A DNA stretch of 64,000 bases from Metopolophium dirhodum (Eukaryota > Arthropoda > Insecta > Hemiptera > Aphididae). The stretch lies in assembly GCF_019925205.1 (NCBI RefSeq), contig NC_083560.1, forward strand, positions 125,833,062 through 125,897,061, written 5' to 3'. A program made the position numbers and the translations under genes. A model generated the notes under the pieces. That model saw only the letters and a list, made by a program, of their open reading frames with translations. It was not told the origin of the DNA and did not search any database. This document shows, one piece after another, positions 23,150 to 37,700 of the stretch (within the stretch, counting starts at the first letter, position 1; every line of letters begins with the position of its first letter).

Positions 23150-24045
23150 TTTTTGTTTATTTCTTTCCCATTTGGTTAGATGCTAAGGGTTGCTGTTGAT
23201 CGCTGTGGCAGGTAGCTGGATTTGCCAGCTAAAATATTTATGTCCAAAAATATTTTTCGGCTGAAATGCAGTTTAGACACAATATTTTTGGATTTTTTAT
23301 GCGCTACACGATTTATCATTAAATTTAAATTTAAGTGGCTTTAACACATAAATTACAGTGACCAAGTCAATGACGAGGTGTTGAGGTACACTCGAGTACT
23401 CGACACCTACCTACTATAGGTACACCAGAGCGGTTTTATATTGTCCACCTTTTAGATTCTGAGCGGAGCGATGAATGTAATGATTTTACAATGATATGTT
23501 TTTTTAAATTTTTATTTGTGTATCTACCTTCACGATAAGTATTTGAAATATCTTGTTCAATGGGAAAGTGAACTACTAGGTGTATTGGGGAGGCCAAAAT
23601 TTAAAATTCCCATCGAACAAGATACTGGAGTTTAGAATCGAAGAGTTATTTCAAATACTTATCGAGTACAGACACAAATGAAAATTAAAAAATTAAAAAA
23701 CATACATTATCGTAAAATCAATACATTCATCGCTCCGCTCAGAATATAAAAGCTGGAAAATATAAAACCGATCTGTTGTACAGTAGGTAGGAATTGAGTG
23801 TAGGTACCTCAATATCCAGTCATTGACTTAGGCACTGTAATGTATCTGTTAAATTTAAATTTAATGATAAATCTGGTGGCGCATAAAAAATCTGAATATA
23901 TTGTGTCCGAACTGCATTACAACCAAAAACTTTTTATTGGACATAATATGTATTTTAGCTGGCAGCAGTGTGTAGTTTAAGCTACCCGGCGATCACCGAC
24001 GGCCTTAAGCACCTAACCAAATGGGAAAGAAAGAAACAAAATCCT
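23150..24045. mobile_element. Large imperfect palindrome (foldback element), about 890 bp
   Basis: The outer ends match as inverted repeats: TTTCTTTCCCATTTGGTTAG near 23160 against CTAACCAAATGGGAAAGAAA near 24014. Pairing continues inward for about 300 bases per arm: TTGATCGC with GCGATCA, AGCTGGATTTGCCAGCTAAA with TTTTAGCTGGCAG, TTTATGCGC with GCGCATAAA, ATTTAAATTTAA, and GTCAATGAC with GTCATTGAC. The centre (23450-23760) is itself an inverted pair of the GAGCGGAG aphid repeat ends. There is no coding capacity. The structure is either one foldback element or a head-to-head duplication. Confidence 0.8.
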
Positions 24046-24299
24046 AGATCCGCCACTGACTAAAATAAAATCAATAATAACTCAAAAAATAAATTGTAAT
24101 GTATATACATTCGCCGGCAATAATATTATAACAATATAGGTATTTTCCAAGCCTGCTAGCGTTTTGTTTAATTTTATTATTTAATTAATCTGTCGGTCGT
24201 CGGAACGAAACATTGAACCATAGAACAATTAATGTAATATTAATGTTCTATGATAATTGATAGAGGAAATCGGGACAATATTATTTATATTTATATTAT
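24046..24299. other. Intergenic sequence before TRRAP-like promoter
   Basis: This is AT-rich sequence with one short hairpin (ATAGAACAATTAATG and its complement, 24218-24254). No gene was recognised. Confidence 0.35.
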
Positions 24300-24756
24300 C
24301 TATATTAACTATGATTGCTGATAAAGTGATAACGCATTAACGCGCCCGCTCGCCTTCGCGTCAACCGATCATAATATTGTACTGTACTGTATAGTCCGAT
24401 CATCACTCGACTCATTCGTTTGATGGTCGTTGCCCTGTTTGTGTCGCCGGTGATAATATAGTACGCGCGTTTCTCCTAGCCGCACTGGCGTTATCATTAT
24501 TATTTACGGAATAATTTTAAAAAATAAAATCGATTTTGTACAAACTACAATAATAACAACAATAATTTTGCCACCGAAGTCGTTTGATTCGAAAATCGAT
24601 GGAATTCGTGGGTTCGTCGCACATTCGAGACGGTGAACTCTCCACAAGGCTGCCGTCTTCATAGAACAATGAAGTCCGGTTGATGGACCTCGGCGTCCAA
24701 ACAACAGTACAAAACGGTGCCTTACACGATTTTCATTTCGGAACAATAAACGAAAG
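24300..24756 (+). promoter_or_regulatory. Probable promoter and non-coding first exon of the TRRAP-like gene
   Basis: Unlike its surroundings, this stretch is rich in CG dinucleotides (CGCGCCCGCTCGCCTTCGCG near 24341, ACGCGCGTTTC near 24461), as promoter regions in aphids often are. A good splice donor (G|GTAAAC) ends a possible 5' UTR exon at 24756. It can pair with the acceptor TTTTTCAG at 25725-25732, thirteen bases before the TRRAP-like start codon. The transcription start site itself is not determined. The intron of about 976 bases holds no recognised features. Confidence 0.55.
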
Positions 24757-25745
24757 GTAAACGATCCGACGATGCCGTTTTATAAATTTTTATTTTATAA
24801 TATTATTGCATGATTGCATTTGTACCATCTATATTTGTGGTGCTAATTAGCAACGCCTTTGTTACTGTTAGTACTACCACAATTATCAACTGCAATAATG
24901 TTGTGTGTGTACTGGTTGTAAACTATTGGGCATTAGCCAGTATAAAGAGGTTAGGTTAAATAAAAATTACATCTATAGAAGCAAATTGCATCTAAAAGAA
25001 TTTTTTAAGGATTTTTGTAACGCTTTAGTTACTAGGATTCATTGTTTGACATAAAATATTTACTTTACTTTTATATCAATATAAGAGTAAAACCTTTTTC
25101 AGATGTATTTATATTATCATTACTATTGATATTACATTTGGAATAGATTTAACTACCTACCATTTGAACTGAATGTACAGCTAAAAATATTTTTCTATCT
25201 TGATCGTTGGTAAACATAGCAATTTTTAATATTTGCTTGAATTTAATTAATTTTTGTTGTATGTGTACTAGGCATTTAAATGTAAATATTACTGTTTATA
25301 TAACCATAATAAATATACATATAATGGATACTAGGCAGATATAAGTAGCTGGGTTGGTATGTACAGAACAGGAAACTGTTTACCAAAATTGAGTATGTAG
25401 TTTGTAGAAGTAATATTACATCATTATTAATTATTTAATTAATACCGAAATTATAAAAGTTGGTGTGCAATTCTTTTTTCTTGGATGTAGTTATGTAGGA
25501 TGATCTAGTATATACATATTGGTATTAAAATATACCTTTTAAGATTATTCAATATTTTAGTAAATTAATAACCTATTTGTTGGTATAAATATGTTCTTGT
25601 AAATTGTTATAAATAAATACAGAAAAATAATGTTATCATGTCATATTTCTCTACTTAAATGAAACAAAACGAAAAATCTTTATTTATTAACTGATTAACG
25701 TATATTTTAACATTTTTTTTTTAATTTTTCAGTTATTGCTAAAAT

Positions 25746-28700
25746 ATGGAACCAGTTCGTAAAATAGTACACCCCAGGACATCAGGTCCAGTGGATTTGT
25801 CACTGATATTAAATGCTGCTGTGAATATGAAGGTTAAACTGCAGCTTGTACAAAAGATATCTGAAAGTATTGAGGTAACTTAAATTGTACTTCAAAAAAC
25901 AATATTATAATTCTCAGACAGTAATATTAATAATTATTTTTTTAAATTTGATTTTCAGGAATGCTGCCGAACCCAAATTTACTTTGATAATATGCTTTTT
26001 GTTTTACTTAAACTGTTAAACTCGACTGAACCAGTTTTTAGCCCAGACAATGATGTATTTGTAAGTATTATTTAAGAGTGGAAAACGGTAAATATTAATA
26101 AAACATTTTTGAAATTAATACTTTTTATAATTTAGCTTATAATTACATTACAAAACAATGCAATTAAGTATTTAAAGTTGTCTGTGGTAGGTTTGAAGTA
26201 AACCTATCCTACCAAGTATTATCATATATTAATATAATATTTTAACTGTATAACTCATATTTGTATTGTATATTTTACAGAAATTAAGAAAGGTTATACT
26301 TCAAATAATTAATAAAGTCCTCCCTAGACACGAACAATTAAAAATTCATCTTCATAGTATCTTTAAGTCTTGCATACAAGTTGTTGAAACTGATAATGAA
26401 CAGAGTGTCCTTTGTGGTGTATTGATCCTTAAGGATTTAATAAATTCTTTTAAACCAAAATACGATTGTGTTTTAAAAGCAGAGGTTTGTTGCGTATTAT
26501 TTATTTTAGATAAAATATATATATTTTTTATTATATTAAGTTTATTTTACAGTACAGTTTTTTATTATATATTGTAAATTGGTCTTCTGACATATATATA
26601 TATATATATAAACAATTAATTAATAAAATGTAATACATTTTTAAAAATGTTATCAATCTGATACATTAATTGTACCAGTATTATAATACTATAAAACTGT
26701 AAAAATAATCATATGAATAATTCTGTAAATATTTGTTTAGGTTTATAGATTATTAATGCTTATTAAGGATATATATAATAATTCTAGTAGCCCAGAGAAA
26801 ATTTTCAATTTTCAAAAAACTTCCGATTTAAAAGTATTAATCACTACTATTCGTTTAACTACGACTGTCACAAGAAACTCTGTTAATGTAAGTAATATTT
26901 ATATATATTTTGTTAAAATATTCATAGAACATATTTTTATAAACTATTTTAATTATATGAAATATAATTTAGATTTTAGATTTGCTCATACATAATTTAC
27001 TTATAATATTAATTATTTATGAGTAATTAAATTTATATAATCTTATTACTAACATTGTAAAATTACAAGTTTGATTTTTCAAACTTATAATTGATATGAT
27101 TTACCATGTTATTTGTTTTTAATTGTTATTATATGTATTTTACTTAGAATTTATTTTATTTTATAAACTTAATTTGTAGCCAAGATTTTTAATTCTTTAT
27201 AAAGTTTTTATTTTGTTTATTTTTAGTATGTCTTTGTTCCAATGGGAAAGGTATCATTTAAAGTTTTAAAGGAACTTGCGTTGCTATTGAAAACCTATTA
27301 TACATTTTATAGTGAAGTTCCAGCTTTTAAGAAGGACATTTTGGAATTGATTCCAGTACTCATGAGTTTTTTTAATTTGGATATTCCCTATAAGTAATTA
27401 ACATTACAATTTGTATGATAAATATTAATTTACAAGAATTATATTTATTTTATATTTTTAATTATGTTTCAGACCAGACCATAGAGATTTAGTATTAGAT
27501 TTAAAACATGCTCAAGTGAGATTATTGTTTTTTTTTTCACCATTTGTAAAAGGTATTAAGGATGGAGTTCGTATACATTGTCCTACATTGCCTGGTAGAA
27601 TTATAAGTTTAATGAACTGTAATGTAGCATCAGATATTAGTAACATTCGTTCAGAATTACTTTCTGGGTTTGAAAGTGTTGTACTTAATGATTATAAACA
27701 TGGTATGTTCGGATTAAATGTTTGACTACCTTGAGTAAAATTTATCTTTAATTGTCATAACTTTTTTTTTTATAGAATTTTTACCTTACATGGATAAATT
27801 TTTAGATGAGACTTTAATCACTGGAAGAAGTTGGTCATCAAAATCTTCATTAAGACCTAAAGCTTATATTTATATTGATCATCTTATTACACATTTACAC
27901 AGTCAATTATCATTGAATTTTCTAGTTCGTGTAATTCATTTACATTTTTCTAATTTATTAGATCCTACTCTACAACCTGAGTAAGTTATTACAGTATATT
28001 AATACAGTTCAATATTAAAATATAATATATTTTTTTAAATTGTATTCAAATTTTCAGTTGCTCTATTACAAATTACTGTATTTCATTGAAATATCTTATA
28101 TATATTAAATATTAGTAAAATAAAATAAATAACTTTATGATATATTCACACATAAATATATTTTAGATTCAAACTAATTTGATATAGCATTTTATACGAC
28201 CACACATCTGCTAATAATAGAACAAAATATCTTTAATTCATAAGTTTTAAATAATATTACTTTATTTTTGTGGAATCGTTTGTAAATGTATGTGTACTAT
28301 ATAAATATTTTGCAAATTAACACTAAATTGCAGTTTTATCTGTAAATAATGTGACATAAGTTTTTTGTTTTATTCAGATATATGTGTGATTAATATCTAT
28401 TTATTTTTTAGATTTCAAATAAATTTGTGTAACATGGTCATGAATGTATTAAGTTACATTGTTCAACGACAAAATCAGTCTATTACAAACTTGAATTTAA
28501 TTGAAAAAGATAAGAGTCCTTTAATAGATTTATTTTATCGAGTATTTCAAATTTTTGTTTTAAAGTTGAAGCAGTTTCAAAAGTTTTATTTACCACAATT
28601 AAATGAGTAATATTTTTTTCAAGTATTTATATAATATTCTGTTATTAATTATAATTGTTTATCTTATTCAATTATTTGTAATATTTTAGGATTAGCATTT

Positions 28701-31700
28701 CTAAAGAAAATGTTAATGAAACGATTTCATCTATTTTGGCAGGTATGATAAAATATAATATTCTAAGTTTTATATTATTTTTGTGAAATACATTGTATAA
28801 TAGAGTGCTTTTGATTTTTAACAAATGGTTTAATTTTTAATATTGAATTGTGTATTTACAATTTATATTCTCTTGTTTATAATTTAATTAATATTTTATT
28901 AACTTTATTCAATATTTCTTAACGGTTATTATTGCTTGATTTAATTTACTGATATCCACATTTTGGTGTGAGCTAGGTGGAATTATTTTATTATAATAGT
29001 TTATTTTACTATTTTTTGACATTGACATTAACAGCAATAATAGATTTTGTAATATTTCTGTAAATTTATTTATATGCTTAATAAAGCAACTGAGGTGCCC
29101 AAAAATGATATAGAATACCATTTTATTATATTTTTACCTCCTTAACTATAATAAGTCTCTTACATTTTTAACATAATTTACTATCCAAAACAAGTTTGCA
29201 GAAGAAATAAAATAATAACTTCATGTAATAATAATATATTCTTGCATATTAAGGGAACGTTACACGGACATTTGTTGTCTCCGTCTTATAAGTGTGTAAC
29301 ATACCATATTTATGCTCAGCATATCACATTTAACTTTGTTGGTTTAAAAATTGCTGTGAATCGACATATTATGAAACTTGATTTTAAGAACATTATCTGT
29401 GTTTATATGTGGGTTTTTTTAACGATAGTTCAGTTTTTAAGTGAGTTATGAGGATTTTTAATTTACGCTATATTTTAAAACTTGCTCAAAAATTGAACTA
29501 TAGTAAACAAACCATACAAACACAGATAATGTTCTAACCGTTAAGTTTCATAATAAGTGGATTCACTCTAATTTTTTTATTTACAAAGCTAAATGTAATA
29601 TGCTGAGCATAAAATTGCCGGTTATACTCTTACACTCTTGTAAGATGGAGACAAATGCCTGTATTACGTCCTCTTAAAAAAATAAAAACTAAGTATAGGT
29701 ATATATTTTTATATTTTTATATTCTCTTATAAGGTTTAAATAAATGACTGACGTTTTTATTTTTGCAGATATCTTTATATAATATATTTACTTAATATAT
29801 TTATTTAATATATTTACATACATATTATATTTTTCAGAAAAACAATCAAAAGAAAAAGTGGATTTTAAGTATGGTTATCATCCATCACAAATAGCTCCTT
29901 ATTCTTTGGCAGATTCTAAACGATTTATAAAAATAATTTTTCCAGCAATTAGAACAGTTTTCCAATTTATTGTAATTACATTTTTAAATCATGATTTAAT
30001 AATAAAATTAATAATCACTAAATAATTTTAGGTTAAAATTGAAGGAGAAAAATTTTCAATTCACCGTCATTACAAGAAAACATTTAATCATTTTTTAAAT
30101 CATTCATTATTGTCATTAAAAATTTGTGATTGCTCATTGCAAAAAAAAGAAATGGTCAAAGAAATACTTAATGCTGTAAGTAAATATATTTTAAACAATA
30201 TTTTGCATGTTATTTATTTTTTAAATAGATGCTGAACCCGCATGTGTTGTCTCTAAATTACACACATATAACATAGTAAATATGCATTGAAAATACCCAA
30301 GTTTGTGTTAGCATACAGGGAGGGAGGGGTGACAAATGGGTGTTGCCTGACCACCGCTTAACATATGCAAATTGTTGCAGAGGTTCTATCTTAATGTGAA
30401 TATAGTATAAATCAGTGGTTTTCAAACTTTTATTAAACACGCATACTGCTCTTTAAAAATTATTTATGGCACATTGACCTTTTTTTTTGCTCCAAATAAT
30501 TGGATGAACAAAATTGTTTTGAATTATAATTTAATTAGAAATGTGTGTTTGACGCTAACAAATTTTTATACTTTTATTCTTGGACGAATAGTTAACATTT
30601 TTCAGAAGACTACACTTAGTGAATGCTCACGGCCACGCACTAAAATATAATGGACTAGAAACGAGCAGCTTATCAGTGGCCTCAAAAGTATGTACAAGAG
30701 GCAAATGGTGAGGGGGGGGGGGGTGAATCACAATCATATTAGAGAGTTTGCAGCACCATCTGTATAAAAAACGGACTGAGATACAAAATGTGACACTAAA
30801 TAAAATCACTGGTAGTGCTGAAAACATTCAATTATGAGTGTTGATGATAGAAGAGGAACCTTTTATATCTAAGCCTGTGCTCGCAGCACACCAGTGTGTA
30901 TAGGTTAACAACCATTGGTATAGATAGTATTATTTTTAAATTATCAAAATCATCAATTTTTCGTGATAACAACACGTTTATAATTAAACTTACCTTACCT
31001 AGTTGGATATAATATATATATTAAAATTGATAATTAGTAATAATAGCCATAGAAAAAATGTTATTAAAAAGGTTTATTTTGTGAAAATAAACTATTCACC
31101 CAATAATATTTTAAATAAAATAAAATGTTTGCAAAAAATACCTATAAGTTATCAAAGATACCATATTATTACCTCTATTGTCGATTCTGAGTCTAATAGT
31201 GTGTATAATAACCCGTTACTTGTATATCTAACATAAAGTTAAAATAAAAGTTTACATTTATAATAAATTCCTTTAGTTAAATTTAAAGTGTGTTAAAATT
31301 ATGTTATTATAGACTTTACAGTATGCAATTTTTTCCTTGACATTTTTACCGTGGCCTTTTTTTTTAAATCTAGATTCTTTAAAATTATAATTTATAGTTT
31401 CTTCTATATAGTGAAAGCTATAGTTAAATATGGTTAGCTATCTTACTATTTAATAGTAATGCTTTCAAATGCTTGCATTAATGATTAATTTTAATTCTTT
31501 TATTTCAAATTCTTCAACATTTTATTTTAGTGACATAATATATTTGTGTTTCTTTGTAGTTATGTATTTAATATTTAATTATGTTTCAGCTTTCGTGTAT
31601 CAGTCCAAATCATCTAATGACATTGATCACAGGGGATCATTTAGTTAAACAGATTTATGCTAACAATCTAGAAACATTAGTCTTTGAAATGGCACTGAAG

Positions 31701-34700
31701 GATGAAGTTCTAGTTTCTATTTTTAGCAGCTTAATATTTGATTATATATTAAACAATCTTTTTGATGAAAAAGAAAAATCACGTATATCTGATTTAATTG
31801 ATAAGATTCAGTTGAATGTCAAACTAAATCATAGTGATGATAAACACGATGAATATGTTTATAAAATTATTCAAGCGTAATTACATAAATACATAATTAA
31901 ATAGTTATTAAATACTTTTACATGTACTCAATGTTTTGGTATGGTGATTACTTTAATGTTACTACTCAAAATTATTTTATAGATTGAAGAATAGTCTACA
32001 AGATACAAAACATCCCGTGTTTTTTATTGGAATATTAAAAACAATGCTAATTATTGTTGAAACAGCAAGTTATGAATTTGGAGAAAATATGTATTCAGTA
32101 ATTAGATGTCTGTTTGGCGGTATTATAATTTATTTATTATTTCACTATTTTTAAAATCTTGATTGGACGACTTGATAATACGTTGACTTACAAAGGCATA
32201 ATATAGCAAATAGTACGCTCTGAATAATCTATTTAACTCTGTTATACTTAATGTAAGAGCAAATTAACCTAATATATTTAAAAGTAAGAATATTATCTAA
32301 TGAACCTCATAGATTTTTTTTAATATTTTAATTTTAAAAGGATTTATGAGTGCTTTAAAATTGTAAATTGATTGTAAATCATATTCTCATAACTTGCTTT
32401 ACAATTAAAATATAAAAAAAACCTATGAGATTCACTAAATAATATTACTTCCAAATTTGATAATACATCAATTTGTTCCAATATCAAATATAACAGAGTT
32501 AAATGGGTTATTTATTGAAAATGTACAATTTGCTATGTTATACACTTTTAAGACGGTGCCAGCGCATGCGGGTGTAGCGTCCTCTTAAATATTTACTACT
32601 TATAATATACAGTGTGTTCAGGCTAAGAGACAGTGGCGCCGAACACGGTATAAAGGTGTGACAGCGGTAACACCTTTTTAAGGGGTGGGTCGTGGGTGGG
32701 TAGGCGTAGGTACCATACTACTGTTAGGTGTCACTTATGCAATACAAAAATAGTAATACCTAATAGTATATTAACATTGTATATAGTAATAGCCACAAAT
32801 TAAGATATCTTGTGTACAGTTAGTATGTTTGTATTCTATTAGTAATACAATAAGCGGATAAGGTATATAAATAACATGCAGGACGGTCTCGGTGACCTGT
32901 GCATTCGCCGTTGTATCTTTCTATTTTGTCATAATAGTTTCATTTAATTTACTATTGATAACAACCAACTATCAGCACCCAGCGATAACTGGAAAAGTTT
33001 ATGTCCATGATAAAACAGTTTTTTTATTATACGTTTATTTGATAAATTTTATCAAAATATTCTTTTATTTTACTCTTATTACTACTACTTGAATAATATT
33101 TATAGTGCTTACTTTATTTGTTAAAGTTGAGTTGAATCTACTATTCTAATCCTATACCTTAATATATGTGTTTCAAATTGCTGCATTTGATTCAAGAAAT
33201 AAAACTTTGTTTCTTAGAAGTCATGTAATGAATTAATTTGATTCAGTAATAATATTCACTATTTCACTGTATCTTTTGTGAAAGTTAAATTATAAAATGT
33301 ATTAGTAGGCACTAGCCACTAAGTAGGTACGAGGTACCTAAATAATATTTAATCATAAATGTAATAAACAATTAATTTAGTATTTGCCTGTACCCTAATT
33401 TTAAATAAATAAATAAATGTATAATATAAAGTAACTATTAATTATAAAAGTAAAATATAACATAACTGCAATTTAAAATTAATTTAAATTCAACAGTTAT
33501 GAGTAATTTGAGTTTTGAAGATGTGAGATTGCAATTTTTAACCTTTGCGGCCTATACTGCAGTTTTGATTTTTTGGGGGCTAGCAATTTTTTTTTTTTTT
33601 TTGGGGGGGGGGGTCTTTAACACTCACGAAAATATACCTTTGGGTAGGTGGGTGTGTGTCATAATGAAATGTTGTCACACCTTTATTTTGGTGATCCGGC
33701 GCCACTGCTAAGAGATACCAGTAAATATGACTTTGAATAAACTTTGAATTAAAATAGGGTATTTTGGAGGTTTAAGAAAATACCAAAATACACAATTTGA
33801 GAATATTTAAAATTTGAAAATTAATTTTCTTCAAAAAAAATTGTTTTCACTAAAAAATTGACAAAGTTTAATAATAATGTCTAATGTATGAATAATCTCT
33901 GTTTTTGACATCTTCATTTTATACTCTCAATATTCCCGATATCTTTAAATTACTATTTGTTTACAGATATGACGTTAATACACACCAAAATTATTAAATA
34001 ATTAAATTTACAATTTTATGATTGTCATTAACCTAAATTATTTATTTTACTTGTCTTGCAAGTAAAATTAGAATGAATACGAATATGTATAATTAGGTTT
34101 ATTATTTGTGAATTTAAAATTTCTCTAATTTTGTCAATTATTTCATTAGAAAAAAAACTTTAAAAAAGTAGGGTATATAATTTGTAAAGAAAAATTTGTA
34201 TTGGCATTAAAAAAAAAAAATTAGCTGCATTGCGCATGCACTTATAGAAAGGGGTAATAATTTAAAATTTTTGCAAAATTAGTAGTAATAGCATTGGTTT
34301 TATAATAATTAGATAAGCCATCCTATTGTTAATATAGGAAGCTTTTAATTGTTGTCAGCCCCTAGGTTCACTATATCCGTTTATATTGTGCTATCTGTAG
34401 ACTATAAAAGCAATGGTCAACGTAATAGTAACAATAGTATTTTGGTACTCCCTGTCACCTATCAAAAACCCACTAAAAGCTAAGGTTTCAGCTTAAATAT
34501 TTAGTATGAACACATACTTTATATGTATATATATTAAATACTTTGTACACCGAATAGTAATTAAGTACTTAATAGCCTTGATTTAAATAAAATATTATTT
34601 TTTCAATATAATTGTTAACTGTTTAGCTGTTACTTTGCTTACTGTTATGTTTAAATTCTAAAATGTTTAACCAATTTATAGGATTAAAGTTTGTTTAAAA

Positions 34701-37700
34701 TTATTATCTATTTGTTTTATTCAATAATACATTTAGAAAGTGGAATAGTTTTAATTCTTAAGAATAAAATATTAATTTGGAGATTTTGGTAATATTGTAT
34801 TAGTTAACTATTTTTACAAATAGACAAATGTAAAATAACAAATGCTCAATCTTAAATAACATTGATTGTACTTTTAATTGAGCGTTCTTTCAATTCAAAA
34901 TACATGTTTTGTTGCAACTACAGAATCTCCTGAACATTATTTTTACTTTGCTTCTTTGCCTAAATCATTTTAATAAATAATTGATTTTTATTGTTGTACA
35001 GATTTGCTTTCATACCACAAAAGTTTAACAAGTGATTTGAATGAAACAAAAATTGCGCTTGCAGAGTTGTGTTTGGCTGAGTGTATGTTTAAAGTGGTTC
35101 TTCATTCTCATATAATGGATCTATTGTCAGTAATTGCTTATTCATTACAAATACCAAAATTAACTCCACAAGTATGTACATAATATATTATTTAATGTAT
35201 GTTAATATATTTCATTGTATATTAGATAAATACATTTATATGTATTATATATTTTGCATATTATGAAAAATATTTAATTATTATAATATTTATTATAAGA
35301 ATATGACATAGATATTGGTCAATGTATATTTAAGATTCTATTAAAAAAAATATTTTCCATTTTGTGTATAAATGTATATTGCATAAAGTTTAGAGAAGTG
35401 TAGTTGTAAAATTACATTACTTTACTTTTCAAAAATGTTAATAAGGAAGTGGAGTTGTAAAATTACTTAGTCATAAAACATTTAATTTTCCCAAAAATTA
35501 ATTTTTCTCTCGAGTCAGCAATTTTTCATTTAACCGACACAGTCAGTTAACTGATAAAGTAAAAATATTCATTTGATTTTTGATTTTCATTTACAAAATA
35601 TGACATAAAAAATTAAAAAAAAACAAAGATTTTAACATTTAATATTTAAAATTTAACTACTTAAATAATTGTTTATATAATTATTTTAATTAATGTGTTA
35701 AGCTATTTCATTTTTTATACAATTTTATATAGGGCCTTGGTATTTTAGAAAAGTGCTTAGATATCTTGCCAGTTCAGTTTTTAGATACGCCTATTCTTCC
35801 AGTTCGAAATGAAATCATGAAAGGATTGTGTGATTGTATACAAAGTCCATATGAATCGATTTCACTGCCAGCTATTAGGTGAATTTAATTGCTCAGAGAA
35901 TATTTGGTTTAAGTTATTACTTTTAACATGGAAATTTATTTTATTTATTAAAGTTTACTTGGAAAATTTGGAGGTCTCAATCGAAGTTCAGTTATAAATA
36001 GAGACCACCTTAAAGCTCAAGAACAATTTCATAAAGTTAATTCTAAGAAACCTAAAATATATATAACATTTGATGACTACGATAATACTGAATTGGAAAT
36101 GGATGTTGCACCTGTAAGTAAACAATAATGATTAAATAAAATTTAACAATTATATTCATAAATAGGTTTTGGTTATCTTTTAAACACATACAATATGAAT
36201 GTGATAAATAACACATGATTTTATTTTTTAAATTAAATTATATATTTTGAGTTAAGTTCAATACTATAATGATTGAACTTCAAAAATATGACCATAGTTA
36301 GTATAGGTATTATAGTTGTACGAAAGATAATTTTAAATTATTTGAATAAGTTCAATTTATACATACAGGGTGATTCATTAAGCGTAAAACATTCATTATC
36401 TCAAAAAGTATTATTGTTTTTGAAAATTTTTTTTACATAGTTTCAAGTTGTTAAAAAACAAAGATTTTAATGATATAATTTTAATTATATTATTTTAAGT
36501 TTTTTACTTTTTTGAACGACAGCACAGAATTTTAATTTCATATTCCAAAGCAGAATATTTTTCTAAGTAATGATACATAAAAATCGAATTTAGGACGAGT
36601 TATAAATATTTATAGTTTAGACAAGCGGAGTTGTGGACAAACATTTTGCGGGGTAAGCCCTTACCACTCCACTCCGCCCATCTAAACTTTAAATATAACA
36701 ATATATAAACCAAATTTATAACTCATAAACTACTCGTCCTAAATTCAATTATTATGTATCAAAATACTCGGAAAAATATTCTGCTTTGGAAAATGAAATT
36801 AAAACTCTATGTTGCCATTCAAAAAAGGAAAAAAATATATGGATAAAAAATATTAAAAAATATGATTTTTGAATAAAAACGTTGTTTTTTTAACAACTAG
36901 TAACTATGTAAAAAAATATTTTCAAAAACATTAATACATTTTGAGATAGTGAATGTTTTATGCTTAATGAATCACCCTGTATACAGTAGAATTTGTTTAT
37001 TACGATGGCGTATATAATGATATTCCTAATAAAGCATTTCCCAACCATGTACTTGGTTGGTTTTATATCACACATTCAGTATGTTTTTGTCATCCGCATG
37101 TAACGAAAAAGGAATATAACAATCTGATTTTCTAGGTCCCTTGAAAATTATTATAAGCGGATTTTAGTATTGTACTGTTTGATAATTGCCATAAATCATA
37201 ATATATTAAATTAAGCATTTGGACTAAAATGAATTATAAGTTAACTTACCATAATTTTTCCAGATTTTATTTAATTAATATTCATTATCATTTATAAACT
37301 TCATTCAATTAAATTGTAAATTATTTTAACATTGTATTTTAATTTATTAATGTGTTATAGGGTGTGCATACTGCTGTCCAAATATTAATCTTGGACGATG
37401 ATAGATTCAATAGATTACAAAGTTGGAATGTTATAAGAGGTTATCTAGTGATATCAATGGAATATGATTCTACTAGAGTTTTACAATTACTGTCAAATAT
37501 CAAGTATTATAATTAGCAATTATGTTTTTAAAGTATTCTTTTGTAAATATAATAACTAACATATATAATATTTATGCAAAAGATCATTATTTTGGTACGC
37601 AATATATTACTCATTTCTAATATTGTGCAATAGGATAATAAGCTATTTAAAATTTAGTTTATACACAAAAATGAATTTGCATGCGCTTAGATAATTTGAA

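Noticed and set aside
24504..24746. Open frame of 80 residues on the minus strand in the CG-rich patch
   Set aside because: It lies antisense in the likely promoter and 5' UTR of the TRRAP-like gene and has no recognised motif; explained by local CG richness.
31003..31236. Open frame of 77 residues between TRRAP-like exons 11 and 12
   Set aside because: It has no match to TRRAP order and no splice signals. Exons 11 and 12 join in phase without it.
33499..33711. Open frame of 70 residues with a glycine/phenylalanine run
   Set aside because: It lies inside the hAT-like element at 32631-33707 and is caused by T- and G-runs.
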